DNA of 64,000 bases. Origin: Myroides phaeus. GTDB taxonomy: Bacteria; Bacteroidota; Bacteroidia; Flavobacteriales; Flavobacteriaceae. Numbering within the stretch: position 1 is the stretch's first letter; each line of letters begins with the position of its first letter. The translations under genes were made by a program, and so were the position numbers. The stretch lies in assembly GCF_900099675.1 (NCBI RefSeq), contig NZ_FNDQ01000013.1, positions 1-64,000 on the forward strand, in the 5' to 3' direction. Positions 52,334 to 61,785 of this stretch are shown piece by piece. The notes under the pieces are model-generated. The model worked only from the letters and a program-made list of their open reading frames with translations, was not told where the DNA came from and ran no database searches.

Positions 52334-53563
52334 ATGAAGAAAATACTCTCTCATAGTCAAATAAACAATTGTAAATCATTGGTGATTTCAGGAAGTAAAT
52401 CAGAAAGTAATCGCCTACTTATTTTACAACAATTGTTTCCACAATTACACATTAAAAACTTATCTGACTCAGATGATGTTTGTGCTATGGTAAATGCATT
52501 GAAGTCAACTACAGAAGAAGTGGTTGATATTCATCACGCAGGAACAACAATGCGTTTTTTGACGGCTTATTATTCTTTATGTACAAATAGAAGCTTGGTA
52601 TTGACTGGTAGTAAGAGAATGCAAGAAAGACCTATTGGTGTTTTGGTTGATGCTTTACGTCAATTGGGAGCTGAGATTAGTTATAAAGGAGCTGATGGAT
52701 ATCCACCTTTGCGAATAAAAGGACATTTATCAGAAGGAGGGAGAGTTGTGTTGCCAGCTAATATTAGTAGTCAGTATATAACTGCCTTATTGTTAGTCGG
52801 AACTCATTTTAAACAAGGAGTTGAAATAGAATTAGTAGGAGATATTACCTCACGCCCGTACATTGAGATGACCTTGTCTTTATTAAATCAATTAGGGGTA
52901 GAAACATTTTTTGAAGGCAATACTATTGTTGCAAAACAACTAGAGAAACCATTAAAAAATAGTTTTACAGTGGAATCTGATTGGTCTTCTGCTTCTTATT
53001 TTTATTCTATAATTGCATTATCGCCTGTAGGAACAACAATGCGATTAAGCAGTTATAAAGAGAATAGTTTACAAGGTGATAGTAATGTAGCAAAGTTATA
53101 TGCAAGATTAGGTGTTGAAACTACCTTTTTAGAAGACGATTGTATAGCGTTACAAAAGGTAGAAAAGGAGCTGTCTAAGTTTAGTGCGGATTTAATAGAA
53201 ACACCAGATTTAGCTCAAACAATTGCAGTTACGTGTTTTGGATTAGGAGTTGAATGTGAGTTAAAAGGGCTACATACGTTAAAAATCAAGGAAACAGATC
53301 GATTAGTTGCTTTACAAAACGAATTAACAAAACTTGGTGCTGTTATTACGGTAACGGACGAGAGTTTATTTATTAATTCAAGTCAAGTAATTAATAGTGG
53401 GATTGCAATTGAAACTTACCAAGATCATAGGATGGCTATGGCTTTTGCTCCTTTAGCATTGAAGACTGATATAGTAATTCTTGAGGCAGAGGTAGTTAGT
53501 AAATCATTTATTAATTTCTGGGATTGCTTGACTGAATTAGGATTTAATACAGCAGAGATATAA
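52334..53563 (+). CDS. aroA: 3-phosphoshikimate 1-carboxyvinyltransferase (EPSP synthase)
   Basis: It adds enolpyruvate from PEP to shikimate-3-phosphate, the sixth shikimate-pathway step. The 409-residue protein has SGSKSESNRLLIL, HAGTTMRFLTAYY, RPIGVLVDALRQLGA, ESDWSSASYFYSI, KIKETDRL and the C-terminal YQDHRMAMAFAPLAL. It is somewhat shorter than the E. coli enzyme. With the DAHP synthase-chorismate mutase gene in this window it serves aromatic amino-acid synthesis. Confidence 0.95.
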   Translation: MKKILSHSQINNCKSLVISGSKSESNRLLILQQLFPQLHIKNLSDSDDVCAMVNALKSTTEEVVDIHHAGTTMRFLTAYYSLCTNRSLVLTGSKRMQERPIGVLVDALRQLGAEISYKGADGYPPLRIKGHLSEGGRVVLPANISSQYITALLLVGTHFKQGVEIELVGDITSRPYIEMTLSLLNQLGVETFFEGNTIVAKQLEKPLKNSFTVESDWSSASYFYSIIALSPVGTTMRLSSYKENSLQGDSNVAKLYARLGVETTFLEDDCIALQKVEKELSKFSADLIETPDLAQTIAVTCFGLGVECELKGLHTLKIKETDRLVALQNELTKLGAVITVTDESLFINSSQVINSGIAIETYQDHRMAMAFAPLALKTDIVILEAEVVSKSFINFWDCLTELGFNTAEI

Positions 53564-53592
53564 GCTATAAAAAGAAAAATATCGTTAAATAC

Positions 53593-53624
53593 TTGACAAC
53601 CCCTATCGTGAGGTTGTATATTTG
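53593..53624 (+). promoter_or_regulatory. Promoter of queA with an internal dyad
   Basis: TTG (53593-53595), a 21-base spacer and TATATTTG (53617-53624). Between them is an inverted repeat ACAACC (53596-53601) / GGTTGT (53612-53617), ten bases apart, which could be an operator. Confidence 0.65.
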
Positions 53625-53678
53625 CATATTCTTGGACTAGTATAGTCTTTAGTGTTATTTTAATTTAAACCGTATTCA

Positions 53679-54728
53679 ATGAAGTTATCAAACTTTAATT
53701 TTGATTTGCCAACTGAGTTATTGGCAGAGTTTCCAGCTGAAAATAGAGATGAATCACGTTTAATGGTGATTGATCGTAAAGCAGGAACTATTGACCATAA
53801 AGAATTTAAAGATTTAATCGATTATTTCGATGAAGGTGATGTAATGGTATTAAATAATACTAAAGTATTCCCAGCTCGTTTATATGGTAATAAAGAAAAA
53901 ACTGGAGCAAGAATCGAAGTTTTCTTATTACGTGAGTTAAATGCAGAACAGCGTTTATGGGATGTTTTAGTGGATCCAGCTCGTAAAATTCGTATTGGAA
54001 ATAAATTATACTTTGGAGAAGATGATTCTCTTGTAGCAGAGGTAATTGATAATACAACATCAAGAGGAAGAACATTACGTTTCTTATATGATGGATCTTA
54101 TGAAGAATTTAGAGTGAAGCTTCAAGAACTTGGAGAAACTCCAATACCTAAATATATCAACCGTGAGGTAGTTCCAGAAGATGCAGAACGTTACCAAACA
54201 ATTTATGCTACAGAAGAAGGAGCTGTAGCTGCACCAACGGCAGGATTACACTTTTCTAAGCATTTATTAAAACGTTTAGAAATTAAAGGAATTAAATTTG
54301 CAGAAGTTACATTACACATTGGATTAGGTACATTTAACCCAGTTGAGGTTGAAGATTTATCTAAGCATAAAATGGATTCTGAAGAGATGTTTGTAACTCA
54401 AGAAGCTTGTGATATAGTTAATGAAGCTAAAGTAAGAAAAAGCAGAGTATGTGCTGTAGGTACTACAAGTATGCGTGCTTTAGAGAGTTCTGTTTCTTCT
54501 AATCAAACTTTGAATCCTTTCGTTGGATGGACAAATAAATTTATTTTCCCTCCTTACGATTTCAGTATTGCTGATTGTATGGTAACAAACTTCCATATGC
54601 CTAAGTCAACATTATTGATGATGATCTCAGCTTTCTGTGGTCATGATTTAATGATGAAAGCTTATAAAGAAGCAGTAAAAGAGAAATACAAATTCTACTC
54701 TTACGGAGATGCGATGCTAATCTTATAG
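53679..54728 (+). CDS. queA: S-adenosylmethionine:tRNA ribosyltransferase-isomerase
   Basis: QueA transfers ribose from SAM to the preQ1 base in tRNA to form epoxyqueuosine. The 349-residue protein has the family N terminus [27 protein letters not shown], the conserved [63 protein letters not shown] and [12 protein letters not shown]. It has its own promoter and terminator. Confidence 0.97.
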   Translation: MKLSNFNFDLPTELLAEFPAENRDESRLMVIDRKAGTIDHKEFKDLIDYFDEGDVMVLNNTKVFPARLYGNKEKTGARIEVFLLRELNAEQRLWDVLVDPARKIRIGNKLYFGEDDSLVAEVIDNTTSRGRTLRFLYDGSYEEFRVKLQELGETPIPKYINREVVPEDAERYQTIYATEEGAVAAPTAGLHFSKHLLKRLEIKGIKFAEVTLHIGLGTFNPVEVEDLSKHKMDSEEMFVTQEACDIVNEAKVRKSRVCAVGTTSMRALESSVSSNQTLNPFVGWTNKFIFPPYDFSIADCMVTNFHMPKSTLLMMISAFCGHDLMMKAYKEAVKEKYKFYSYGDAMLIL

Positions 54729-54750
54729 TAGAAGATTTTAAATAATTTAT

Positions 54751-54785
54751 AAAAGAGGATATCTAAACAGATATCCTCTTTTTTG
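54751..54785 (+). terminator. Terminator of queA
   Basis: AAAAGAGGATATCT (54751-54764), loop AAAC, AGATATCCTCTTTT (54769-54782), then T residues. Confidence 0.9.
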
Positions 54786-54906
54786 TTTTGAGATTAGGAA
54801 ACAAGGATATCAAGTAGTTAACACCAGTAGGGTAAGTTATTGTTTAGAGATAATCATTTAGTTGTTTTAATAGAAAGTAGTATTCGGTTTTATTCGATAA
54901 GGTGTC

Positions 54907-54936
54907 TTTGAGATAGGATTAAAATAGTTACATTTA
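54907..54936 (+). promoter_or_regulatory. Probable promoter of kynU
   Basis: TTTG (54907-54910), an 18-base spacer and TACATTTA (54929-54936), one mismatch to the -7 consensus. The implied transcript start is about 20 bases before kynU. Confidence 0.5.
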
Positions 54937-54960
54937 CTAAAACCAAAAGTAATATAATTC

Positions 54961-56244
54961 ATGATGTTTGAGAACAGCCTTTCTTATGCAAAGAGTTTAG
55001 ATAGTAAAGATGTGCTGTCTAAATACAGACAGGAGTTTAATTTTCCAAAAGTAAATGGGAAACAAGTTATCTACTTTACAGGTAATTCATTAGGACTTCA
55101 GCCCAAAAGAGCAGTTAAGTTTGTAAATGAAGTAATGACTGATTGGGCAGAATTAGCGGTAGAGGGACATTTCTATGCAGATAAACCTTGGTGGGATTAT
55201 CACGAGAGATTTTGTGAACCTTTATCAAAAGTTGTAGGGGCAAAAGCAAGTGAGGTTACTGTAATGAATACATTAACAGTTAATTTACACTTGTTAATGG
55301 CTACTTTTTATAAACCTACCACAGGTAAGTTTAAAATTATTTGTGAAGAGAAGGCATTTCCGAGTGATCAGTACTTAATACAATCACAAGTACAATGGCA
55401 TGGATTGAACTATAAAGATGTTGTTGTAGAGGTAAAACGTAGAAAAGGAGAACACAATTTTAGAACGGAAGATATTCTTGCTAAAATTGATGAGGTAGGA
55501 GATGAGTTGGCCCTTGTTCTGATAGGAGGAATTAATTATTACACTGGTCAAGTATTAGATATAAAAACGATTACCAATTATGCACAGCAATACAATGCAA
55601 AAGTAGGTTGGGATTTAGCTCACGCTGCTGGTAATATAGAATTAAAGTTACACGACTGGAATGTTGATTTTGCAGCTTGGTGTAGCTATAAGTATATGAA
55701 TGGAGGACCAGGAAACGCTTCTGGTTGTTTTATACATGAAAAGTATCACCAAGATGAAACGCTTGTTCGTTTAGGTGGATGGTGGGGACATAATAAAGAG
55801 CGTCGCTTTTTGATGGAAAAAAAATATGATCCAATTGAAAGTGCAAATGGATGGCAGATTAGCAATCCACCGATTCTAAGTTTAGCACCTTATTTAGCCT
55901 CTGTAGAAATGTTTTCTGAAGTAGGAATGTCTACGTTAATTGCTAAAAGAGATCAAATAACAGCTTATCTTGATTTTGTTATTCAAGATATAGCAAAAGA
56001 AGTAGGAGGTAATTTTGAAGTAATCACTCCAATAGTACCTGAGGAAAGAGCGAGTCAGCTTTCAGTTTTATTACACGGAGAAGGCCGTGAGTTGTTTACT
56101 TATTTAATGGAAAAAGGAGTGATAGTAGATTGGCGTGAACCGAATGTAATTCGTTTGGCACCAGTTCCTTTTTACACCTCTTATGAAGATATTTATCACT
56201 TTGGACAAATATTGAAACAAGGACTAAAACAATCTAATGTGTAG
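54961..56244 (+). CDS. kynU: Kynureninase
   Basis: This PLP enzyme cleaves kynurenine or 3-hydroxykynurenine to (3-hydroxy)anthranilate and alanine. The 427-residue protein has FTGNSLGLQPK, WDYHERF, the aspartate in GWDLAHAAGNIELKLHDW and the PLP lysine in CSYKYMNGGPGN (Lys244). A second ATG directly follows the first and could be the start. kmo lies two genes downstream, so 3-hydroxykynurenine is the probable substrate. Confidence 0.96.
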   Translation: MMFENSLSYAKSLDSKDVLSKYRQEFNFPKVNGKQVIYFTGNSLGLQPKRAVKFVNEVMTDWAELAVEGHFYADKPWWDYHERFCEPLSKVVGAKASEVTVMNTLTVNLHLLMATFYKPTTGKFKIICEEKAFPSDQYLIQSQVQWHGLNYKDVVVEVKRRKGEHNFRTEDILAKIDEVGDELALVLIGGINYYTGQVLDIKTITNYAQQYNAKVGWDLAHAAGNIELKLHDWNVDFAAWCSYKYMNGGPGNASGCFIHEKYHQDETLVRLGGWWGHNKERRFLMEKKYDPIESANGWQISNPPILSLAPYLASVEMFSEVGMSTLIAKRDQITAYLDFVIQDIAKEVGGNFEVITPIVPEERASQLSVLLHGEGRELFTYLMEKGVIVDWREPNVIRLAPVPFYTSYEDIYHFGQILKQGLKQSNV

Positions 56245-56249
56245 TATTG

Positions 56250-56279
56250 TTTTGAGATTGAATTATAATTTTAAATTTG
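56250..56279 (+). promoter_or_regulatory. Promoter of the arginase-fold gene
   Basis: TTTTG (56250-56254), a 17-base spacer and TAAATTTG (56272-56279). It begins just after the kynU stop, so this gene can be expressed separately from kynU. Confidence 0.7.
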
Positions 56280-56301
56280 CAAAAAAAATAAACATTTACA
56301 G

Positions 56302-57387
56302 ATGTCAACAAAACAGCATAAAATAGACAATTTTGATCCTTCTCAACCAGGATTAGCTGATGCAAGTATTTATGGATTACCTTTTACTGCAGAAGAAAGT
56401 GAAATTATTGTAGTTCCAGCACCTTGGGAGGTTACTGTTAGTTATGGAGCAGGTACTTCTGAAGGACCAGAAGCTATTTTAGAAGCTTCTTTTCAAGTAG
56501 ATTTACATCATCAACAGTATCCTGAGTTGTGGAAATTAGGGATATTTATTGATGAAGCACCTGCACATTGGGCAGAGAATAGTGCAAAATATAAAGAAAT
56601 GGCTCAGCCAATTATTGAGGCATTAGAGAATGGAGAAGATGTTGCAGAAAATCCGGCATTGCAAAAAGATTTAGATGCTATTAATGAGGCGTGTGAGGTA
56701 TTCCATAAAGAGGTTGAAGAAAAAATCACTTATTGGATGGAAAAAGGTAAAAAAGTAGTGTTATTAGGAGGAGACCACAGTACGCCATTAGGATACTACA
56801 AGTCTTTAGCTAAATATCATGATTCTTTTGGAATTTTACATTTTGATGCACACATGGATCTAAGAGATGCGTATGAAGGATTTACTTATTCTCACGCGTC
56901 AATTATGTTCAATACTTTAGGGTTATCTCAAGTTGAAAAAATTGTACAAGTAGGAATTAGAGATTTTTGTGAGCAAGAAGCTGAGGTTGTACATACATCA
57001 AATGGAAGAGTATTAGTTCATACAGATTCAGATTTAAAAACAGATGAGTTTGAAGGAATGTCTTGGAAAGCGAAATGTGACCAAATTATAAACTCATTAC
57101 CTGAGAAAGTTGCTATTAGTTTTGATATTGACGCATTGTTACCTTGGTATTGTCCAAATACAGGAACACCAGTTCCAGGAGGATTAACTTTTGAACAAGC
57201 TACTTATATGATTACAAGGTTATCTGAAACTAATAAGCAGATTATTGGTATGGACTTGGTAGAAGTGGCTCCAGGAGAAGATGATTGGGATGGAAACGTA
57301 GGAGCAAGATTATTGTTCCATATGTGTGGTGCCTATGCTAAATCACAAGGATTGACAGTAGGAGAAAAAATAGAATTCAAAAAGTAA
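56302..57387 (+). CDS. Arginase/agmatinase-superfamily hydrolase
   Basis: The 361-residue protein keeps all binuclear manganese ligands of the ureohydrolase fold: GGDHS (His159), DAHMD (Asp182, His184, Asp186) and FDID (Asp275, Asp277). It also has PVPGGL near the active site. An insertion at about 85-140 is longer than in agmatinases. Substrate is uncertain: agmatine, another guanidino compound or formimidoylglutamate. It lies between kynU and kmo with its own promoter and a terminator behind it. Confidence 0.85.
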   Translation: MSTKQHKIDNFDPSQPGLADASIYGLPFTAEESEIIVVPAPWEVTVSYGAGTSEGPEAILEASFQVDLHHQQYPELWKLGIFIDEAPAHWAENSAKYKEMAQPIIEALENGEDVAENPALQKDLDAINEACEVFHKEVEEKITYWMEKGKKVVLLGGDHSTPLGYYKSLAKYHDSFGILHFDAHMDLRDAYEGFTYSHASIMFNTLGLSQVEKIVQVGIRDFCEQEAEVVHTSNGRVLVHTDSDLKTDEFEGMSWKAKCDQIINSLPEKVAISFDIDALLPWYCPNTGTPVPGGLTFEQATYMITRLSETNKQIIGMDLVEVAPGEDDWDGNVGARLLFHMCGAYAKSQGLTVGEKIEFKK

Positions 57388-57400
57388 TTTTGATATAAAG

Positions 57401-57433
57401 ATAAAGAGCCATTTTTAGGCTCTTTATTTTTTT
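57401..57433 (+). terminator. Terminator of the arginase-fold gene
   Basis: ATAAAGAGCC (57401-57410), loop ATTTTTA, GGCTCTTTAT (57418-57427), then T residues. Confidence 0.88.
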
Positions 57434-57558
57434 GTTATCATTTGTGGTTGTAGCTTTATGAGCTAAAACAAACAGAATTATAAGTAGTTATTATAGTCAA
57501 GATAAATTATGAATACTATAGCTTATCTGGTGTAATAGTTTCAAATAGTATAAATGTG

Positions 57559-58899
57559 ATGAGTAGAGATATTGCAGTTGTAGGTAGTGGGTTAGTTGGT
57601 GTTGTATTAGCATTAACTTTAAAGAAAAAAGGTTACCAAGTTGTTGTATATGATAAAAGTTGTGATATTAGAACGTTGGACTTTAGAGGGAGATCGATCA
57701 ATTTAGCTCTTTCAGATAGAGGATGGCGTATTCTTGATAAAATAGATATTGCAGATCAAGTAAGAGCAATTGGGATTCCTATGTATCAAAGAGCAATTCA
57801 TACAATAGAAGGAGAAGTTAAGCACCAACCTTATAGTATTAAAGGAGATGCTATTTGGGCGATATCAAGAGGAGATTTGAACAAACACCTTATTGCGATA
57901 GCAGAAGAAGCAGGTGTGATTTTTAAATTTGAAACACCAATTTGGGATGTTGATTTAGATAACGGAATACTTTATACAGCAAAAGAAGAAGCAATGCAAT
58001 GGAAAGCTATCAAGCACGATTTAGTAATTGGAGCAGATGGAGCTTATTCACGCATTAGAGCAAGAATGCAAAAACAAAGTAGATTTGAGTATCAACAATC
58101 ATATTTACACCTTGGATATAAAGAGTTAGTAATTGATGCTGCAGAGGTAGGAGAACATAAATTAGCACCTAATTCTTTTCATATTTGGCCAAGAAAGGAC
58201 TTTATGCTAATAGCATTAGCAAATGTAGATGGTTCTTTTACTTGTACATTATTTATGCCTTTTGAAGGAGATGTTTCATTTGACAATATTAAAACAGATG
58301 AAGATATCAGGGTGTTTTTTGCCAAGTATTTTCCAGAAGTACCTCAGTTAATGCCTGATTATATAGCACAATACTTAAGAAATCCAGTAAACTCATTAGT
58401 AACAATGAAATGTTTTCCTTGGATTTACAAGTCAAAAGTTGCTTTAATTGGTGATGCTGCTCACGCAGTAGTTCCATTTTATGGACAAGGATTAAATGCA
58501 GGATTAGAAGATGTTTTTGTTTTAAGTGAAATACTTGACGAGTATGATGAAGCAAAATGGGATGAGATTTTGAGTCGCTATCAAGAAATGAGAAAGCCAA
58601 ATGGAGATGCCATTGCAGAGTTGTCTTATCAAAACTTTAGAGAAATGAGTGAGCATACAGCAGATGATACTTTTTTATTGCGTAAGAAAATAGAGAGTAA
58701 GTTTGCTTCTCAATATCCTGATTTATGGTTGCCTTTGTATGATAGAGTTACATTTAGTACTGATACATACGTTGCTGCTTTAGAAATGGGGAAACAGCAA
58801 GGTTTATGGATGGATATAATAATGAGAGAAGATAATATTAAAGATAAATGGGATTCTCAGGAGATAATGGAAAAGTTGAAAGAGATTATTCAATCTTAG
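57559..58899 (+). CDS. kmo: Kynurenine 3-monooxygenase
   Basis: This FAD enzyme hydroxylates kynurenine at C3 with NADPH and oxygen. From ATG 57559 (a GTG one codon earlier is ignored) the 446-residue protein has the dinucleotide motif GSGLVG (9-14), FRGRSINLALSDRG, the DG motif VIGADGAYSRIR and the GD motif LIGDAAHAVVPFYGQGLNAG. A C-terminal hydrophobic anchor as in the eukaryotic enzyme is not evident. With kynU it forms 3-hydroxyanthranilate, a route to NAD or to degradation. Confidence 0.95.
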   Translation: MSRDIAVVGSGLVGVVLALTLKKKGYQVVVYDKSCDIRTLDFRGRSINLALSDRGWRILDKIDIADQVRAIGIPMYQRAIHTIEGEVKHQPYSIKGDAIWAISRGDLNKHLIAIAEEAGVIFKFETPIWDVDLDNGILYTAKEEAMQWKAIKHDLVIGADGAYSRIRARMQKQSRFEYQQSYLHLGYKELVIDAAEVGEHKLAPNSFHIWPRKDFMLIALANVDGSFTCTLFMPFEGDVSFDNIKTDEDIRVFFAKYFPEVPQLMPDYIAQYLRNPVNSLVTMKCFPWIYKSKVALIGDAAHAVVPFYGQGLNAGLEDVFVLSEILDEYDEAKWDEILSRYQEMRKPNGDAIAELSYQNFREMSEHTADDTFLLRKKIESKFASQYPDLWLPLYDRVTFSTDTYVAALEMGKQQGLWMDIIMREDNIKDKWDSQEIMEKLKEIIQS

Positions 58900-58965
58900 T
58901 AATGTAATAAGAATGTTTAAGTAATAAACATTTTACTATTGATTATTATTAGAATGAACAAAATT

Positions 58966-58998
58966 GAAGAAGGCTGCCTATATAGACAGCCTCTTTTT
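58966..58998. terminator. Terminator between kmo and the HerA-like gene
   Basis: AGGCTG (58971-58976) and CAGCCT (58987-58992), flanked by GAAGA and a T-run at 58993 onward, between convergent genes. The stem is short but GC-rich. Confidence 0.7.
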
Positions 58999-60537
58999 TT
59001 ATTTTTTACCTTTTGTATTATTAGCAAATATTTTATTTAAGATTCCAAAAGCACCACGAATAAATGTAGCACTCGTTACAACTTTTAAAACACTTTTAGT
59101 GATATCGTTGTTTTGACTTTTCGGTACAGTAGTAGTGGTTTTGGAAGCTTTTGTAGGCTTTTGGATCTCTAGTTCTTCTGACTGCATTCTTTCTAACTTA
59201 GCAGTTAAGATTTCGTAAGCACTTTCTCTGTCAAAATAATTATTGTATTTCTTTGCTAAAGAAGACTTGTCAATAATAGAGTTAATTTCATCATTAGATA
59301 AAATATCCATTCTACTCATAGGTGCTCTCATAGCACAAACAGTAAGTGGAGTAGGAATACCTTTTTCGTTTAGAGCAGTCACTAAGGCTTCTCCAGTACC
59401 TAATTGTGTAATAATTTCACTGGTTTTATAAAACTCAGTTTGTGGAAAGTTTTCTGAAGCAGTTTTAATTGCTTTTCTATCCTTTTCAGTAAAAGCTCTT
59501 AAAGCATGTTGAATTTTCAAACCTAATTGCGCTAACACACCATTTGGAATATCAGTTGGATTTTGCGTAATAAAATAGATACCAATTCCTTTAGAACGAA
59601 TTAATTTTACTATTGTTTCAATCTGATTAAGTAAAGTTTTGCTTGCTTCATTAAATATTAAGTGCGCTTCATCAATAAAAATTACTAACTCAGGTTGTCC
59701 ACTATCTCCTTGTTCCGGCATTTGAGAATAAACTTGAGCAAGTAAATTCAACATAAAAGTAGAGAAAAGCTTAGGTTTATCTTGAATATCTGTCAAGCGC
59801 AGAATATTAATATAACCAAGGCCTCTTTCATCAACACGCATTAAATCTGAAATATCAAATGACGGTTCTCCAAAGAAAAGTTCTCCACCTTGTTGTTCAA
59901 TTTCGATGATTTTGCGAATAATTGCACCAGTTGAAGCAGCAGAAATACGTCCATATTCAGCTTCAATTTCACTTTTTCCTTCGTTTGTTAAGTACTGTAA
60001 AGTCTTTTTAAAGTCTTTAATATCTAATAAAGGAAGCTTTTTATCATCACAATATTTAAAAATTAGGGATACAATTCCAGATTGAGTTTCATTCAAATCA
60101 AGAATTCTACTAAATAAAATAGGACCAAATTCAGTAATTGTAGCACGTAATCGTACACCATTCTGTTCAGAAATAGTCATTAATTCAACAGGAAATCCTT
60201 TAGCATTAAAAGATAAATTCATTTGTTGATGTCTATTTCTAATAAAATCATTTTCGATTCCAGGTTGAGCAATTCCACTAAAGTCTCCTTTGATATCCAT
60301 CATTAAAACAGGTATCCCTTTTGAAGATAATTGTTCAGATAAAACCTGTATAGTTTTGGTTTTTCCTGTCCCTGTTGCTCCAGCGATAAGGCCGTGTCTA
60401 TTAATGGTTTTTAAAGGAATTTTAACTAAATGATCACTAAGAATAGCGTCGTCTAATTTGGCTCCTCCAATTGTGATATAATCACCTTTAAAAGTGTAGC
60501 CATTTTGAAACTGCGATGTGAAGTTTTCTGTATTCAT
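58999..60537 (-). CDS. HerA-like ATPase (DUF853 family)
   Basis: The 512-residue protein has Walker A GATGTGKT (53-60), Walker B ELVIFIDEAHLIF and the sensor-type FITQNPTDIPNGVLAQLG, the pattern of the HerA/FtsK-type ATPases grouped as DUF853. The C-terminal region (about 445-505) is low-complexity and Lys/Thr-rich. No NurA nuclease or defence partner is adjacent, so it looks like the common chromosomal orphan form. Role is unknown. A -7-like element (TATCTTTG, minus strand) is at 60575-60582. Confidence 0.88.
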   Translation of the reverse strand: MNTENFTSQFQNGYTFKGDYITIGGAKLDDAILSDHLVKIPLKTINRHGLIAGATGTGKTKTIQVLSEQLSSKGIPVLMMDIKGDFSGIAQPGIENDFIRNRHQQMNLSFNAKGFPVELMTISEQNGVRLRATITEFGPILFSRILDLNETQSGIVSLIFKYCDDKKLPLLDIKDFKKTLQYLTNEGKSEIEAEYGRISAASTGAIIRKIIEIEQQGGELFFGEPSFDISDLMRVDERGLGYINILRLTDIQDKPKLFSTFMLNLLAQVYSQMPEQGDSGQPELVIFIDEAHLIFNEASKTLLNQIETIVKLIRSKGIGIYFITQNPTDIPNGVLAQLGLKIQHALRAFTEKDRKAIKTASENFPQTEFYKTSEIITQLGTGEALVTALNEKGIPTPLTVCAMRAPMSRMDILSNDEINSIIDKSSLAKKYNNYFDRESAYEILTAKLERMQSEELEIQKPTKASKTTTTVPKSQNNDITKSVLKVVTSATFIRGAFGILNKIFANNTKGKK

Positions 60538-60876
60538 TTATTAAACTTAAATGTGAATATTTTCATTTACAAAGCAAAGATAATGATAAGTAAAATTATA
60601 AATAGTATAAAATTGAAATGTTAAAATTGAAGGTTCTATAAAAAATAGTATGGTTTAATTCAAATAGACTTATTATCTTTACCTTTACTTAACATTTCCT
60701 TTTATATATGGCTGTTAAATTTCCTTAGTGTTAATTCGTCAAATAAACAATTTAAAAAAAGCATTTTAAATTTTTTTATTTGCTGTAAAAACATAAATTT
60801 GCGACTCTCATATGTATTAAAAGAGAAATAAGTAATAAGTAATAATTGAAAAAAAAAGAATTAAATTTTTAAAAAG
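60538..60876. other. Divergent promoter region of the HerA-like gene and exbB
   Basis: The stretch holds TATCTTTG for the minus-strand gene (60575-60582) and TAAATTTG for exbB (60794-60801). Neither has a good -33 match at the right spacing. The exbB transcript would have a leader of about 70 bases, mostly A-rich, before ATG 60877. No other element seen. Confidence 0.5.
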
Positions 60877-61704
60877 ATGACAAACGAAACAGTTGAGAAA
60901 AAAGGATCTAGTTCAGGAGCAAGCAGAGTAATTGCATCACTAGCAGTAGTATTTTGTGTGGTTTTTGGTTACATTATTTGGAAATTTGTAATGGGTAACC
61001 CTGCAAACTTTGAAAATGGTGATCCTGAAGGACACCCACTTCCAGGTAACTTCATGGGAATGGTTTATAAAGGAGGAATTGTTGTAGCTGCGTTAATTGG
61101 TTTATTAACAATGACAGTAGTTTTCTCAATTGAAAGATTCTTCGTAATCTCTAAAGCTGCAGGAAAAGGAAATGTAAGCAAATTCGTAGAAGATATCCAA
61201 GGAACAATCAACGCTGGGAAAATCAACGAAGCAATGGATGCATGTGATGCTCAACAAGGATCAGTAGCTAACGTAGTTAAAGCTGGTTTAGTTAAGTATG
61301 AAGAAATGAAAAAAGAAGGTTTCTCAAGTGAAGAAGCTACAGAAGCTATTCAAAAAGAAATCGAAGAAGCTACAACATTAGAGATGCCAATGTTAGAAAG
61401 AAACATGATTGTATTAGCTACATTAGTTTCTATTGGTACTTTAGTGGGGTTATTAGGTACAGTAACAGGTATGATTAAAGCGTTCTCTGCTTTAGCAACT
61501 TCTGGTACACCTGACTCAGCAGCATTAGCAACAGGTATTTCTGAGGCTTTAGTTTGTACTGCTACAGGTATTGGTACTTCTACATTAGCTATTGTTATGT
61601 ATAACTCATTTACAACTAAAATTGATAGATTAACTTATTCTATTGACGAAGCAGGTTTTGCTATTACTCAATCTTACAGAAGATTCAAAGGTTTAGTAAA
61701 ATAA
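60877..61704 (+). CDS. exbB: ExbB/TolQ-family proton channel protein
   Basis: The 275-residue protein has an N-terminal membrane segment (about 20-40) that E. coli ExbB lacks in this form, then helices at about 66-88, 170-195 and 215-240. The last two carry LVSIGTLVGLLGTVTGMIKAF and ALVCTATGIGTSTLAIVMYN, the MotA/TolQ/ExbB signature. It forms the pentameric proton channel that powers TonB. It heads exbB-exbD-exbD-tonB; an unusually stable hairpin separates it from exbD. Confidence 0.94.
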   Translation: MTNETVEKKGSSSGASRVIASLAVVFCVVFGYIIWKFVMGNPANFENGDPEGHPLPGNFMGMVYKGGIVVAALIGLLTMTVVFSIERFFVISKAAGKGNVSKFVEDIQGTINAGKINEAMDACDAQQGSVANVVKAGLVKYEEMKKEGFSSEEATEAIQKEIEEATTLEMPMLERNMIVLATLVSIGTLVGLLGTVTGMIKAFSALATSGTPDSAALATGISEALVCTATGIGTSTLAIVMYNSFTTKIDRLTYSIDEAGFAITQSYRRFKGLVK

Positions 61705-61730
61705 TTCGAGAATAAGAATATAATATTAAT

Positions 61731-61768
61731 ACTGAAAACCTGTGTTAGTAAGATAACACAGGTTCAGT
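61731..61768 (+). terminator. Hairpin between exbB and exbD (partial terminator or mRNA-stability element)
   Basis: AACCTGTGTTA (61737-61747), loop GTAAGA, TAACACAGGTT (61754-61764), extended by ACTG/CAGT after a two-A bulge. No long T-run follows (TTTAAAAA), so it is unlikely to end transcription fully. Confidence 0.6.
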
Positions 61769-61785
61769 TTAAAAATTAACTATCA

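Noticed and set aside
58999..60537. HerA-like ATPase as part of a phage-defence system
   Set aside because: No nuclease, SIR2 or other defence partner is adjacent; neighbours are kmo and exbB. The DUF853 form is a common single chromosomal gene.
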